NCBI GenBank assembly: GCA_963695445.1
Contig: CAVOGV010000011.1
Coordinates: 39,270-103,269, forward strand
DNA: 64,000 nucleotides
Origin: Thiohalocapsa sp963695445
GTDB lineage: Bacteria; Pseudomonadota; Gammaproteobacteria; Chromatiales; Chromatiaceae
Direction: 5' to 3'
Of the stretch, positions 9,635 to 19,591 are shown one piece after another. The notes beneath the pieces were generated by a model. That model saw only the letters and a list, made by a program, of their open reading frames with translations, was not told the DNA's origin and ran no database searches. Position 1 is the first letter of the stretch, and each line of letters begins with the position of its first letter. The translations under genes and the position numbers were made by a program.

Positions 9635-10621
9635 ATGATCGATCATCCCCCATTCGCGTCAGCAGGGCCGGCGTTGCCGGCACCGGCAAGGCGCCTGGAA
9701 ACGATGCTACTGATTCGCGCCTACGAGGAACGTCTGGTCGAGTTCCAGCGGCATGGAGCGCCGGGCACCTGCACCAGTGTCGGCCAGGAGGCCTGCGCCG
9801 TGGGTGTCGTCGAGGCCCTGGACGACCGCGACCGCATCTTGACCAATCATCGCAGCGCCGCCCACCTGCTGGCGCGTGGCGCGGACCCCGGCCGCCTGAT
9901 GGCCGAGGTCCTCGGCCGGACGGACGGCTACTGCGGCGGCCGCAGCGGCAGCCTGCACATCTCGGTGGCCGAACTGGGCGTTGTACTGACCTCGACCATC
10001 GTTGGCGGCGGTCTGTCGATGGCCCCCGGTGTCGCGCTCGCGCAGAAGCTGGGCCGCGGCAAGGCAGGCGGCATTGTCGCCGTCTTCTTCGGGGACGGCG
10101 CCGCCTGCGAGGGCATCTTCCACGAGACGCTGAATCTCGCGGTGCAGTGGCGGCTCCCGATCCTGTTCGTTTGCGAGAACAACCAATGGCAGGCCTTCGT
10201 GCACCGCCGCGAGACGATGCCCGACGATGGTATCGCGAGCTGGGCGCGCGGGCACGGCCTGCCCACGCTCACGCTGGACGGAAACGACGTCGAAGGCGTG
10301 CGTGAGAGCGCCATGCAGGCGGTCGCCGAGATTCGCTCGACCGGCGCACCGCGCTTCCTGGAGCTGGTCACCTATCGTCAGCGGGGCCACTTCGAGCCCG
10401 ACGATCAGGCCTACGTGGACCCGACCGAGCGCGCCCAGTGGATGGAGCGGGACCCGATCGATCGGCAACGCAAGCGCCTGCTGGCCGAGGGTCTGGTCGA
10501 TGCGCGACAGCTCCGTGACATGGAGCGGAGTGTGGCCGCCCGCATCGACGCCGCCGCCGCGTTCGCCGAGGCCAGCCCCTGGCCTGCGCCGGACACCCTG
10601 CTGGATCATGTCTACGCCTGA
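9635..10621 (+). CDS. Thiamine-diphosphate-dependent dehydrogenase E1, alpha subunit (acetoin/pyruvate type)
   Basis: 328 residues from the ATG at 9635. Shows the family features: SVGQEACAVG, GGRSGSLHIS, and the ThDP-binding GDGAACEGIFHETLNLA with a following ENN. The substrate is not fixed by sequence: acetoin, pyruvate or branched-chain oxoacid are all possible, and the GRSGSLHI stretch resembles acetoin-type enzymes. The beta subunit follows 16 bases downstream. No E2 or E3 gene is nearby, so acyl transfer partners must be elsewhere, or the pair uses another acceptor. Confidence 0.85.
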   Translation: MIDHPPFASAGPALPAPARRLETMLLIRAYEERLVEFQRHGAPGTCTSVGQEACAVGVVEALDDRDRILTNHRSAAHLLARGADPGRLMAEVLGRTDGYCGGRSGSLHISVAELGVVLTSTIVGGGLSMAPGVALAQKLGRGKAGGIVAVFFGDGAACEGIFHETLNLAVQWRLPILFVCENNQWQAFVHRRETMPDDGIASWARGHGLPTLTLDGNDVEGVRESAMQAVAEIRSTGAPRFLELVTYRQRGHFEPDDQAYVDPTERAQWMERDPIDRQRKRLLAEGLVDARQLRDMERSVAARIDAAAAFAEASPWPAPDTLLDHVYA

Positions 10622-10637
10622 CTGGAGACTCACCACC

Positions 10638-11639
10638 ATGAATACGATCCGCATGACCGTCGAGCAGGCCATCCATCGGGCACTGCATGACGAACTGCGC
10701 CGGGACCCGGACGTCATCCTGATGGGCGAAGGCGTCGCAACCAAGCACCGCGACTGGGTCGAGACCTTCGGAGCGGAGCGCATCCGCAATACGCCGCTGG
10801 CCGAGGCCGTGATCGCGGGGACAGCCGTTGGCGCCGCGGCGGCGGGACTGCGGCCGGTCATCGACCTGCTATTCGCCCCTTTCATGGCCTACGCGATGGA
10901 CGCCCTGGTCAACAGCGCGGGCAAGCTCCGCTACGTTTCCGGGGGCCAGTTCAGCTTCCCGCTCGTGGCCCTCGGCATGACCGGTAGTGGCTGGTGCGTC
11001 GGTGCCCAGCACAACCATAATCTGGAGGCGATGCTGGTGCATGCGCCAGGACTCAAGGTGGTCATGCCATCCGAGCCCGCCGATTTCCTCGGTCTGATGC
11101 GGTCCGCGGTTCGGGACGAGAACCCGGTGATCTTCCTGACCGACCTCGGGCTCCTGCACCGGGAGGGCGAGGTAACCGACGCCGCTGAGCATCTGGTGCC
11201 CCTCGGCAAGGCTGCGGTGCGTCGGCCGGGCAGTGACGTCACGCTGGTCAGCTACGCGAAGACCGTCGGCGTCTGCCTCGAGGCCGCGGAGCAACTGGCC
11301 AAGCGGGGCGTCGCCGCCGAGGTCATCGATCTGCGAACCCTGAAGCCGCTCGACGAGGCGACCGTGCTGGAGTCGGTCCGGCGCACCGGGCGCCTGATCA
11401 TCGTGCAGGAGGCGAGCGGCTTGTGCGGCCTGGCCGCCGAGCTCGCCGCCGTGGCCGCAACCCGAGCCTTCGACGCCCTGCGCGCCCCGGTCGTGCGCCT
11501 GACCGGGCCGGATGCCCCCGCCGCATCTTCCTGGGCCCTCGAGCAGGCCGCAGTGCCGGCGCCCGAGGCGGTGCTCGATGCGGCCCTGGGATTGCTTGCC
11601 AATCGGTCGCGCGTCGGCGACCTCAGGCCCCGTTCGTGA
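10638..11639 (+). CDS. Thiamine-diphosphate-dependent dehydrogenase E1, beta subunit
   Basis: 333 residues. Contains the transketolase-type pyrimidine domain (RNTPLAEAVIAGTAVGAA, MTGSGWCVGAQHNHNLEAML) and the transketolase C-terminal domain (RTLKPLDEATVLESVRRTG). Pairs with the alpha subunit immediately upstream to form an alpha2beta2 E1. Followed by a G+C-rich hairpin at 11708-11730 before the convergent UPF0182 gene. Confidence 0.85.
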   Translation: MNTIRMTVEQAIHRALHDELRRDPDVILMGEGVATKHRDWVETFGAERIRNTPLAEAVIAGTAVGAAAAGLRPVIDLLFAPFMAYAMDALVNSAGKLRYVSGGQFSFPLVALGMTGSGWCVGAQHNHNLEAMLVHAPGLKVVMPSEPADFLGLMRSAVRDENPVIFLTDLGLLHREGEVTDAAEHLVPLGKAAVRRPGSDVTLVSYAKTVGVCLEAAEQLAKRGVAAEVIDLRTLKPLDEATVLESVRRTGRLIIVQEASGLCGLAAELAAVAATRAFDALRAPVVRLTGPDAPAASSWALEQAAVPAPEAVLDAALGLLANRSRVGDLRPRS

Positions 11640-11707
11640 TGGGCCGCATGGCCCTGTTTGTGGTCATGGTCTTCGCCGCGAGGTAACGGCATGCATGGCA
11701 CCATTGA

Positions 11708-11730
11708 GGCGGCCGCATACCGCGGCCGCC
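11708..11730. terminator. Perfect 9-bp hairpin between convergent genes
   Basis: GGCGGCCGC and GCGGCCGCC flank a five-base loop ATACC. It lies between the E1 beta gene (plus) and the UPF0182 operon (minus). There is no T run on either side, so it may be a bidirectional barrier or mRNA 3'-end stabiliser rather than a classic terminator. Confidence 0.5.
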
Positions 11731-11774
11731 GACAGTCAGTGACAGGGCAGCAAGGAACGACTCGCGACGAAGCA

Positions 11775-11868
11775 CTAGAGGCCGGTCATCTCGGCACGCA
11801 GAGCGTTGCCGGAGGGCCTGCAGGATCTCGCTGAGCTTGATCTCCTCGGCATCGAAATCGACCACCAT
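11775..11868 (-). CDS. Possible tiny ORF coupled to the UPF0182 gene
   Basis: ATG at 11868 overlaps the UPF0182 stop as TGATG. It reads MVVDFDAEEIKLSEILQAL and, after one base shift, ends RAEMTGL at 11775, about 30 residues. The coupling and the acidic helical sequence make it worth recording, but it is very short and needs a frame correction. Confidence 0.3.
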
Positions 11869-14748
11869 CAGGTGCCCTGCCCGGCCGCGAGCCTGAGAAG
11901 CAGGGATTGCAGCTCCGACAGCGCCGCCGCGGCGTCTTCGAACCGCCCCTCCCCTTGGGCCTTCAGGTAGCGCTGGAAGGCGGCGTTGGCCTCGGTGCCG
12001 AGCTGGCGCAGCGACGACGCCGGGCCGGCAGCGACGCCGGCACCCGCCGAAGCCGAATCCGAAGCCGGAACAGGCTCAACCGGCTCGAACAGGCCGTTCA
12101 GTGCCTCGTCGAAGGTCTCGGCGTAGCTCAGTTTGTCGCCGTGCATAACGGCGACGAGACGCAGTTCCGGGTAGGCGGCGGTATCCGCCTGCAGGTAGAT
12201 GGGCTCGACGTAGAGCAGCGTGTGGTCCAGCGGGATGGCCAGCACGTTGCCGCGGATGACATTGGAGCCGCGCTGATCCCACAGCGTGAGCTGACCGGAC
12301 AGGAAGCTGTCCTGGTCGATCTTGGTCTCCACCTGCTGCGGGCCGAGCACGCGGCGCTCCTTCGGGAACTGGTAGGCCAGGAATCGCCCGTAGTTGTCGC
12401 CGTCGCAAAGACCGGCGATCCAGCCGATCAGCACCTGCCGCTGCTTCGGTGTGAACGGCATCATCAGCACGAACTCGGCCTGGTCCGAGCCCGGCTGCTC
12501 CCACATGACGTAGTAGGGCTCCACCGGCTCGACTTGGCTGTAGTGCTTCTCGGTGGCGCGCACCCAGAGGTCCTCCTGGTTGTAGAAGACCTCCGGGTCG
12601 CGCATGTGGTACTTGGCGTAGACCAGGCCCTGGGTCAGCAGCAGGCCCTCCGGGTAGCGCACGTGCGCCTGAAGCGCCTTGGGCATGGCACTGCGCGGCT
12701 GGAACATCCCGGGCAGGGCCTTGCGCCAGGTGTTGATGATCGGGTCCTCGGGGTCGAAGACGTAGAAGTCGACGCTGCCGTCGTAGGCGTCCACGACCAC
12801 CTTGACCGCGTTGCGCAGGTAGTTGATACCGTCCAGGTAGCTGACCTCGGGCGTGCCGCGGTCCTGCCGAGTGGGCCGGAATGGACGGGCCGGGCGCCGC
12901 AAAGGGCTGGCTGTACGGGAAGCGGTCGGAGGTGGTGTAGGTGTCCATGATCCACTTCAGCCGCCCGTCCACGAGCACGAGGTAGGGGTCGGCGTCCAGC
13001 GTCAGGAAGGGCGCCAGCGTGCGCACCCGCTCCTCGATCTGCCGGTGGATCATGATCCGGCTCTCGGGACGTGGATAGCCGGACAACAGGAATTGCGTGC
13101 CGTCCAGCTTCCAGCCGAACACGAACTTGCGCCACAGGTTCTTCATCTCCACCCCGCCGCTGCCGGCGTAGTGGGTGTAGGCGTTCTGCTCGCCTCTCGG
13201 GTGGTCGAACTCCCGCTCCGTGCTGTTGGCCACCACCGGCGGGTCGGTGAGCTCACCGTAATAGATCTCCGGGCGTTCGACCTCGAGCGACGGATACTCG
13301 GCCTGCGGCGGGATGTCCTTCACCAGCAGGTTCGGCAGGCCCTCGGACGTGAAGTCGCTGACCGTTGCGAGTGTCAGCCCGTAGCCGTGGGTGTACTTGA
13401 AACGCCGGTTGACGAAGGTCTGGCTCTGCGCCGGCAGGTTGTCCTGGGACAGCTCCCGTGCCGAGACCATGATCTGGCGGTAGCGGTCGCCGACCTGGTA
13501 GCGGTCCATGTCCACGTCGACAAACTCGTAGTAGAGCCGAATCTCCTGGAACTGCTTATAGACGGCGTCCAGCGCGCGCCAGTCCCACAGGCGGATCTCG
13601 GAGATCAGCTGGCGGTTGTCTTCGATGGTCTGCCGGGTCAGGTCGCCCTGGGCCGGGTATTCACGCTGCTCCGCCTTGTCGAGGCCGAAGGCCTTGCTCG
13701 TGAGCCGGATGTTGTTGGCGATGTAGGGCTTCTCGAAGGTGATCTCGTTGGGCTCGACGGCAAGCGCCTGGAAGGCCGCCGGCAGCAGGCCGGCGAGCAG
13801 GAACCAGAGCGCGACGATGCCGGCCCAAGCGGCGGCGGTCGTGATCAGCACCGGCGTCTGCAGCGACCTTATCAAGGGTGCGGCCTGCCCCTGTGTCCTT
13901 ATCTGTGTCTGGTTAGCGAGCCAGCGCGCCGGAGCGCCAAGCCAGGCCGCGACGCGCCCCCGCACCGCCGGGATCGCCGGCGCAAGGCCGAGCCCGATGC
14001 TGGCGGTGGCCAGGGTCAGGTAGACCGGCAGACGGATGTGGGCATCAGTCCAACCCGGTCCCGCCGTGACGCCCGTCTCGGAGTACAGGAGCCCGAAGCA
14101 CGCGAGCAGCGCGTCGGCTCCCACCAGCAGGCCGAGCCCCGCGCTGATGGCGGCCAGCGGCCGCGCCGCCCGGTCGCGGGCCGCGGCATCGTCTGCTGCC
14201 TCGGCGTTGCGCAGCGCCGGCAGCACCGCCACTCCAGCCGCGACGGCGGCCACCACCATGGACCACTGGAACAGCCCGACCAGCGCGTCCAGGAACGGCA
14301 GCCGGAACAGGTAGAACCCGGCATCGAGGCCGAGCAGCGGCTCGGTGACGCCGGCCGGGGTGGCGTTGACGAACAGCAGCGCCTGCTCCCAGTTGCCGAG
14401 CCCCCAGAGGCCGCCGCCGAGACCGGCGACGAACTCGGCCCAGGGCGACAGCGCCGGCTCAAGCCGCCGCGCCGGCGTATTGATCAGGGCGACGATGGCG
14501 GCCGAAAGCAGCGCGCCGAACACTGCGGTGGTGCCCTGCCAGCCGATGAAGGTCCAGAAGCGGCCGGAGTAGCCGACGGCGCTGAACCAGAGTGCCTCGC
14601 CCCAGAAGTCCAGCAGCGCGAACAGCAGGACCGTGGCGACGGCGAGCCCGATGCCGCCCCAGAACACCGCAAGTTGGCCATCGCGGCGGCCAAGCCAAGC
14701 CAGACCGATACCGGCGGACATGAGCAGGAACAAGAGCAAGATATACAT
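11868..14748 (-). CDS. UPF0182 family integral membrane protein (one frameshift)
   Basis: About 960 residues after correcting one base near 12868. The first 330 residues hold seven or so hydrophobic segments (MYILLLFLLMSAGIGLAWLG; FWTFIGWQG; VTEPLLGLDAGFYLFRLPF); the rest is a large extracytoplasmic domain including DNLPAQSQTFVNRRFKYTHG, a conserved UPF0182 stretch. The tail is Ala/Gly-rich with a predicted helix. Function of the family is unknown. Divergent from nothing closely linked: 600 bases of non-coding sequence lie upstream. Confidence 0.85.
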
Positions 14749-15365
14749 GCGAGGCTCCTCGACGCGGTACCGGGACGGTCCGGCCGCGCGCGGTCACTGC
14801 CGAGACCGCCGCGTTGGCGGCCGAGCCCGGCGATCTGCGCCGGCCCGCGGATCGCCGCGGCGCGCGTCAGCGTGCGGTGCCGAATCCCTCGTCTTCAGTA
14901 TAGGGTGGTACCAGCAGACCGGCGATCTACAGGCCCCGGAAGACCGGCCCCGCGGGAACTGCTTGCGCGTGTGCCCGGCGCTTGGTGCATATCCACCAGG
15001 GCAATCGCTCATCACAACCTAGCGAGGCTGCGCCTCAGACCGACGAGTCATGGGTCGGCGATGATTAGGGCAGCACACTGATCGTTGTCGTTGTCCTGAT
15101 TCGAGCGGGGGAAGTTTCAATTACGACAACGACAACGAGAAACTTGGCTCATCGGCAAGCGCTCTGCGCATTCAAGCAATCTAGGCAGATGGCTCTCACC
15201 GCGCAGGCTGCGATTCACCGCCTCGGCGCACCGGCGGCCCTCGCGGATGGCCCAGAAAATAAAGGATTGGCCACGGTCGACGCGTCCTGGCAGGTGCGGC
15301 GCGCAGCACCCAACGCGAGGCCGGCTAGGCCACTTCGTCGACCGGTTACACGCACGCCTGAAGCA
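14749..15365. other. Non-coding stretch with one dispersed repeat copy
   Basis: No convincing gene on either strand. The only structure seen is copy A of a roughly 43-base repeat at 15139-15181 and a short GACAAC tandem just before it. Confidence 0.5.
15139..15181 (+). repeat. Dispersed intergenic repeat, copy A
   Basis: Shares GAAACTTG, CTCATCGGCAAGC and TTCAAGCAATC blocks in order with copies at 19388-19430 and 19502-19544. All three lie outside genes. Confidence 0.45.
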
Positions 15366-15821
15366 TCAACCGGCATCGCTGAGCAGCGCGGACTGCAGCA
15401 CCTGAATGCGCTCGGCAGTGTATGCCTCGACCGCCTTGAGATGGCCCCAAACCGGCATCGGCCAGCATGGATCGTCGGCTGAGCGGCCGATGACATGGAC
15501 GTGCAGCTGCGGCACCCGGTTGCCAATCCAGGCAACATTGACCTTGGTGCAGCCGAGCGAGCCGGTCAGGTAGTCCGAGACGCGCTTGCAGTCGCCGAGC
15601 ACCGCGTCACGTTGCTGGATGGGAAGATCGAGCAGGTTGTCCTGGTCGGTCTCGGGGACCAGGATGAACCAAGGCACCGCGGCGTTGCGGTGCAACAGCA
15701 AATGGGTCGCCGATAGCTCGCCAAGGCGGTAACAGTCTTGCAGCAGCCTTGGATGCAATGCGAAGGTTGTCATTGGGGTCGATTGCGCGCCTGCGAATCG
15801 GGCATGGATCTGAGATGACAT
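15366..15821 (-). CDS. HIT family nucleotide hydrolase/transferase
   Basis: The histidine triad is seen as QLHVHVIGR. Upstream HRNAAVPWFILVPE matches the nucleotide-binding strand of HIT proteins. Length is 151 residues from 15821 or 135 from the internal Met at 15773 (MTTFALHPRLLQ), which is closer to family length; neither start has a strong ribosome site. The longer start would overlap the divergent gene at 15820 by two bases, favouring 15773. Acts on small nucleotide conjugates; natural substrate unknown. Confidence 0.8.
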   Translation of the reverse strand: MSSQIHARFAGAQSTPMTTFALHPRLLQDCYRLGELSATHLLLHRNAAVPWFILVPETDQDNLLDLPIQQRDAVLGDCKRVSDYLTGSLGCTKVNVAWIGNRVPQLHVHVIGRSADDPCWPMPVWGHLKAVEAYTAERIQVLQSALLSDAG

Positions 15822-16176
15822 GTTGAAATTAACCCAATCCGTCGCCGCTTGGAACAGTCCTGCTTTCGGCGCGACCCTCGTCGACGAGATCCAGGCGCTG
15901 GGACCAAGGCATCCAGACCTCCAGCACTTGCTTCAGACAGGGCTGGCGCAAACCAGCGCAGTAGCGGACGATCCGATCAGCGTTTATCTGTTGAGCAGCC
16001 AGGAGCAGGATGGTCGCATCCAGGTATGCCTTGGCATCTTCTACGCGGGGATCATCGCCGGTTGTAGCTGCGCGGATGACCCATCGCCGGTGGACAGCCT
16101 CACGGAGCACTGCGAATTGCTGCTGGAGTTGGATGCCGCCACCGGCGACGCGCGGGTGAGTCTGTGCAACGGCTAA
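15820..16176 (+). CDS. Small hypothetical protein, divergent from the HIT gene
   Basis: 118 residues, MLKLTQSVAAWNSPAFGATL. Mixed alpha/beta with no membrane segment or signal; two Cys in GCSCADDP could bind metal. It shares a divergent promoter zone with the HIT gene. Intact frame and typical codon use support a real gene; no function recognised. Confidence 0.55.
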   Translation: MLKLTQSVAAWNSPAFGATLVDEIQALGPRHPDLQHLLQTGLAQTSAVADDPISVYLLSSQEQDGRIQVCLGIFYAGIIAGCSCADDPSPVDSLTEHCELLLELDAATGDARVSLCNG

Positions 16177-16339
16177 CGGTGTGCGCCGAGGACGTTGACC
16201 GGATCTGGCATTTCTTGCGGGTACGCGTTCAGACCCCGCCTGTTCTGCTCACTAGGCAGCAGCCGACGGTGGCAGGAGCGGAGCCGGGCACCCATGACGG
16301 CGCTCGATGATCACCTCGGCTTTTTAGGTCCATGGCAAG

Positions 16340-16545
16340 AGCCCGCGCTGACGGCGGGTCTCGATCTGCTCCAGGCGCCGTTTGAGCTTTGCCTAGGCGA
16401 AGTTGCGCTCCCGGTTGTTCACCGCCTTGCACTTGCTGCCATCGATGGCCAACACCGACTCGGAGCACAGCTCCAGACGCCGGCACAGGTGGATGAACTC
16501 CGGGCAGACCTTGCGGATCGAACGCCGAACGGGGCTTTTCAAGCT
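16340..16545 (-). pseudogene. Remnant of an IS1182-type transposase
   Basis: Minus strand reads CPEFIHLCRRLELCSESVLA, then AIDGSKCKAVNNRERNFA, a stop, then AKLKRRLEQIE. The DGSK-KAVNNR-RNF block is characteristic of IS1182-family transposases. Only about 70 codons survive, with an in-frame stop and no detectable terminal repeats, so the element is dead. Confidence 0.6.
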
Positions 16546-16573
16546 CGACGGTGACGGGCGAGTCTCGCCCAGG

Positions 16574-19171
16574 TCAGCTGTTCTCTCCCAGCGTCGGATC
16601 GGTCGGCCGTCCGAACAGGTATCCCTGTCCCCAATCGACGCCGAGTTCGAGCAGCCGGTTCAACGTGGCCTGATCTTCCACCTGTTTCGCAATGGTCGTC
16701 TGTCCGATGTCGCGTGCCGTGTTGATGATACCGGTGAGTACCGCGCGAGCGCGCGGCGACTCCGCGGCGAGTCGAATCAGGTTTGCATCGAGTTCCAGGA
16801 AATCGACCGGTAGGTCTGTCATGAATCGGTAGGAGGACGCGTCACTGCCGCAATCCCCGATCGCGAGGCGACAACCAAGCTCCAGCAACGGTGCCAGTGT
16901 CGCGGCAGCCTGTTCGGTCCCGGTCGAGACCTGTTGCTCGCTGATCTTTAGAACCAGTGACCGGGCGCGCGCCGATACCGCCGCATCTTTCCGCAGCGCA
17001 TCAGCGAACTCGACGACGATATCCCGATGCTGCAGCAGATCGCCGGACAGATTGACGAAAAACAGCGGCGGGGCTTCGCGCGCCGGTTGCGGGATCGTCA
17101 TTTGCTGCAGGATGACGCGCATCAGCAGCTGGTCGATCTTGTGCATCAGCCCGAGTTGTTCCGCAACCTGAAGAAACGAGGCCGCGTTCATGATGTTGCG
17201 GTCCTTGCCGACGATGCGCGCAAATGCCTCTGCGCCGACCACGCGCCGATTGCGCAGCTCGACGATGCTCTGGTACGCGGGTTGGATACCGGCGGTGCGC
17301 AGGGCATCCTGGACCAGAACGGCGATCGAGATCGCCTGCTGTCCGAGCTTGTTGCCGTAGAAGACGGTGCGATTCCGACCGGCGGCCTTGGCGCCGTACA
17401 GTGCGGCATCGGCCAGCGCGAGGATGTCGTCGGGGTCGTCTGCTGGCGCCCGACACAGCGCCAGCCCGGCGCTGACTGTGATGCCAAGCTCGAATCCGAG
17501 GGTCTGAATGCGTTGCTCGCCGAGCCGGCTGCGCAGCCGTTCGATGGTGTTCAAGGCCTGTGCCTCGGTGCTGTCCGGCAGCACGACGACGAATTCCTCA
17601 CCGCCCCAGCGGCCGACCCAGTCCGCCCGGCGCAGATCCTTGATCAGGCTATTGGCGACTCGGCGCAGCACCTCGTCGCCGACGGGATGACCGTAAGCAT
17701 CATTGACCTGCTTGAAGTGGTCCAGGTCCAGCATCGCCAGGCAATAGGGCTGACCGGAGCGCACGGCGCTGGCGTGGATGCGGCGAATCGAGCGCAGCAC
17801 ACCGCGCCGATTCAGTAGTCCCGTCAGCTCATCGTGGTCGACCAGGCGCAGCAGCTGGCGTTCCGCCTCTCGCCGCCGCGTGACGTCGATATGCGTGCCG
17901 GCCATTTGCAGGCTGTGGCCGGTCGAATCCCGCCCGACCACGCGCGCGCGATCAAGCACCCAGACCCAATGGCCGTGCCGATGCTGGATGCGGTATTCGG
18001 CCTCGAATCGCTCCTGCTCGCCGCGCATCAGCAACGCGGTCAGTGTCTCGACGGCCGGCCGATCCTCGGCATGGATCATCGACAGATACCCTCCCCAATC
18101 GACATCGAGATCACCCGTTACCAAGCCGAGCATACCCAGGGACCGTTCATCGGTGTCGAGCTTGCCGGACGGGAGATCGGCAGAGTAGATGCCAATATCG
18201 CCGCCTTCCAGTGCCAGCTCAAGTTTCTGACGGGTCTTCGCCAACGCGCGCGCTGTTTGCCTCTGTTCGCTGATGTCCAGCGCCGTGAAGACCGTCTTCG
18301 CATCCGTTGTGGTCTCATCGAGTTGCGCGGAGCGCAGCATCACATCGAGCAGGCGGCCATCCCTGTGGCGCATCACCGTCTCTATTTCGCCGATTCCGCC
18401 CGCCGCACTCTGGTCCGACGTCACGCGCGCGGTGCGCTCGTACGCATCGGTGTCGGGGAAGACCTTACGCGTGTGCTCACCCAGCAGCTCCTGCTCCGTG
18501 TAGCCCAACATCGCCGGGAAGCGCGCATTCAGGGACCGGAAGACGTGATTCTCGACGATGCCGATGCCCACCGGGGCGGCCGCGAGCAGTGTCGCGAGTT
18601 CCTGGCGACTCGCGCGAAGCTCGCGCTCCAGGCGCTTGGTGTCGGAGATATCGGTGACGGTCGTCAGGCAGCGCGGTTCGCCGGCTTGGTCGAGATGGGG
18701 ACGGCTGTCGAGCCGGATTTCTCGTGCGGGCCGATCGCCGTCGGCCATCAGCACGAACTCGTCGGAAATCGCCGCGCTCTGGGCGAACGCGGCGCGCAGG
18801 TGCTGGAAGAGCCGGTTGCTGCTGCCCTTGGCCAGTAAATGCGCGAAAGGCTTGTGCAATAAGCTGGCGCGCTCGCGTCCGAGCAGCTTGGCCGCGGTGA
18901 GATTCACTTTTTGGATCAGCCCGTTGCGGTCGAGGCTGAGATAGCCGACCGGGGCGAAGTCGTAGAGCTCGGCGTAGTCGTCCCGCGCCGCTTCCAACGC
19001 CGCCTGGGCCGCGCGCAGATCCTGATTCTGGATTTCGAGTTCGATCTGATGCAGGTGCAGATCGTGCACCAACTGCTGCGCGTCATCGCCGGCGGAGGCG
19101 GCGAGCCTGGCTTCGGCCTCACTGACGAGGCGAACGAGATCGGCCCTGTTGAGATTGCGGTACCGATTCAT
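16574..19171 (-). CDS. PAS-GGDEF-EAL protein: diguanylate cyclase with degenerate EAL domain
   Basis: 865 residues, apparently cytosolic. Order: N-terminal helical region with QLVHDLHLHQIELEIQNQDL, a PAS domain (YDFAPVGYLSLDRNG), two more PAS domains (VGIGIVENHVFRSLN; DIGIYSADLPSGKLD), GGDEF with an intact active-site RWGGEEFVVVLP, and EAL. The EAL signature is EAF, the DDFG loop reads GDCGS and the usual Lys of KID is Glu in FLELDANL, so phosphodiesterase activity is unlikely and c-di-GMP or protein binding is more plausible. Separated by 420 bases from the CheB-CheR-PAS gene on the same strand, also a PAS sensor. Confidence 0.85.
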   Translation of the reverse strand: MNRYRNLNRADLVRLVSEAEARLAASAGDDAQQLVHDLHLHQIELEIQNQDLRAAQAALEAARDDYAELYDFAPVGYLSLDRNGLIQKVNLTAAKLLGRERASLLHKPFAHLLAKGSSNRLFQHLRAAFAQSAAISDEFVLMADGDRPAREIRLDSRPHLDQAGEPRCLTTVTDISDTKRLERELRASRQELATLLAAAPVGIGIVENHVFRSLNARFPAMLGYTEQELLGEHTRKVFPDTDAYERTARVTSDQSAAGGIGEIETVMRHRDGRLLDVMLRSAQLDETTTDAKTVFTALDISEQRQTARALAKTRQKLELALEGGDIGIYSADLPSGKLDTDERSLGMLGLVTGDLDVDWGGYLSMIHAEDRPAVETLTALLMRGEQERFEAEYRIQHRHGHWVWVLDRARVVGRDSTGHSLQMAGTHIDVTRRREAERQLLRLVDHDELTGLLNRRGVLRSIRRIHASAVRSGQPYCLAMLDLDHFKQVNDAYGHPVGDEVLRRVANSLIKDLRRADWVGRWGGEEFVVVLPDSTEAQALNTIERLRSRLGEQRIQTLGFELGITVSAGLALCRAPADDPDDILALADAALYGAKAAGRNRTVFYGNKLGQQAISIAVLVQDALRTAGIQPAYQSIVELRNRRVVGAEAFARIVGKDRNIMNAASFLQVAEQLGLMHKIDQLLMRVILQQMTIPQPAREAPPLFFVNLSGDLLQHRDIVVEFADALRKDAAVSARARSLVLKISEQQVSTGTEQAAATLAPLLELGCRLAIGDCGSDASSYRFMTDLPVDFLELDANLIRLAAESPRARAVLTGIINTARDIGQTTIAKQVEDQATLNRLLELGVDWGQGYLFGRPTDPTLGENS

Positions 19172-19387
19172 CGCCTGAGTGACCTATTCGGTTGCGACAG
19201 TGCAGTGGGAGCGAGGCGAGGCCCCAGACCAACGAGAGCGCGACGCCGTGTTGCTCGACCTGAGCGATATTCAAGCGGGCCAAGCGCCCAGGGCCGAGGG
19301 CCGCTGTTCAGGGCAATTGCGGATCATTGTCCCTTGGCCCTTGGCACTCGGCCCTTCTGAACGGGGCGGAAAGCGGGTCGTCGCGAT

Positions 19388-19430
19388 GAAACGTGACTCA
19401 TCTGCAAACATTTGGCGCCCTCAAGCAATC
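19388..19430 (+). repeat. Dispersed intergenic repeat, copy B
   Basis: GAAACGTGACTCATCTGCAA followed by CCCTCAAGCAATC; same block order as copies A and C. Confidence 0.45.
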
Positions 19431-19501
19431 AAGGGCCGCTGCTCGGCACGATTGCGCAGGATGGCCCTTGTCCCGCGGCTCTGCAAGCGCGTTCTCGCTG
19501 C

Positions 19502-19544
19502 GAAACTTGAGGCATCGGCAAGCAGTCGTTGCCCTCAAGAACCT
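19502..19544 (+). repeat. Dispersed intergenic repeat, copy C
   Basis: GAAACTTGAGGCATCGGCAA followed by GCAGTCGTTGCCCTCAAG; same orientation as copy B. Confidence 0.45.
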
Positions 19545-19591
19545 CCAGAGTGCAGCGTCTAGTCGCTCTGCGCGTGGCCTCGCCGTCATGG

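Larger units (their letters stand above)
19172..19591. other. Non-coding stretch holding two dispersed repeat copies
   Basis: No credible gene. Copies B (19388-19430) and C (19502-19544) of the 43-base repeat lie here, 114 bases apart in the same orientation. Short GGCCCTTGG-like repeats occur around 19295-19365. Confidence 0.5.

Noticed and set aside
12853..15081. 742-codon plus-strand frame opposite the UPF0182 gene
   Set aside because: Low-complexity Arg/Gln/Val-rich product typical of antisense to a GC-rich gene; UPF0182 motifs on the minus strand are decisive.
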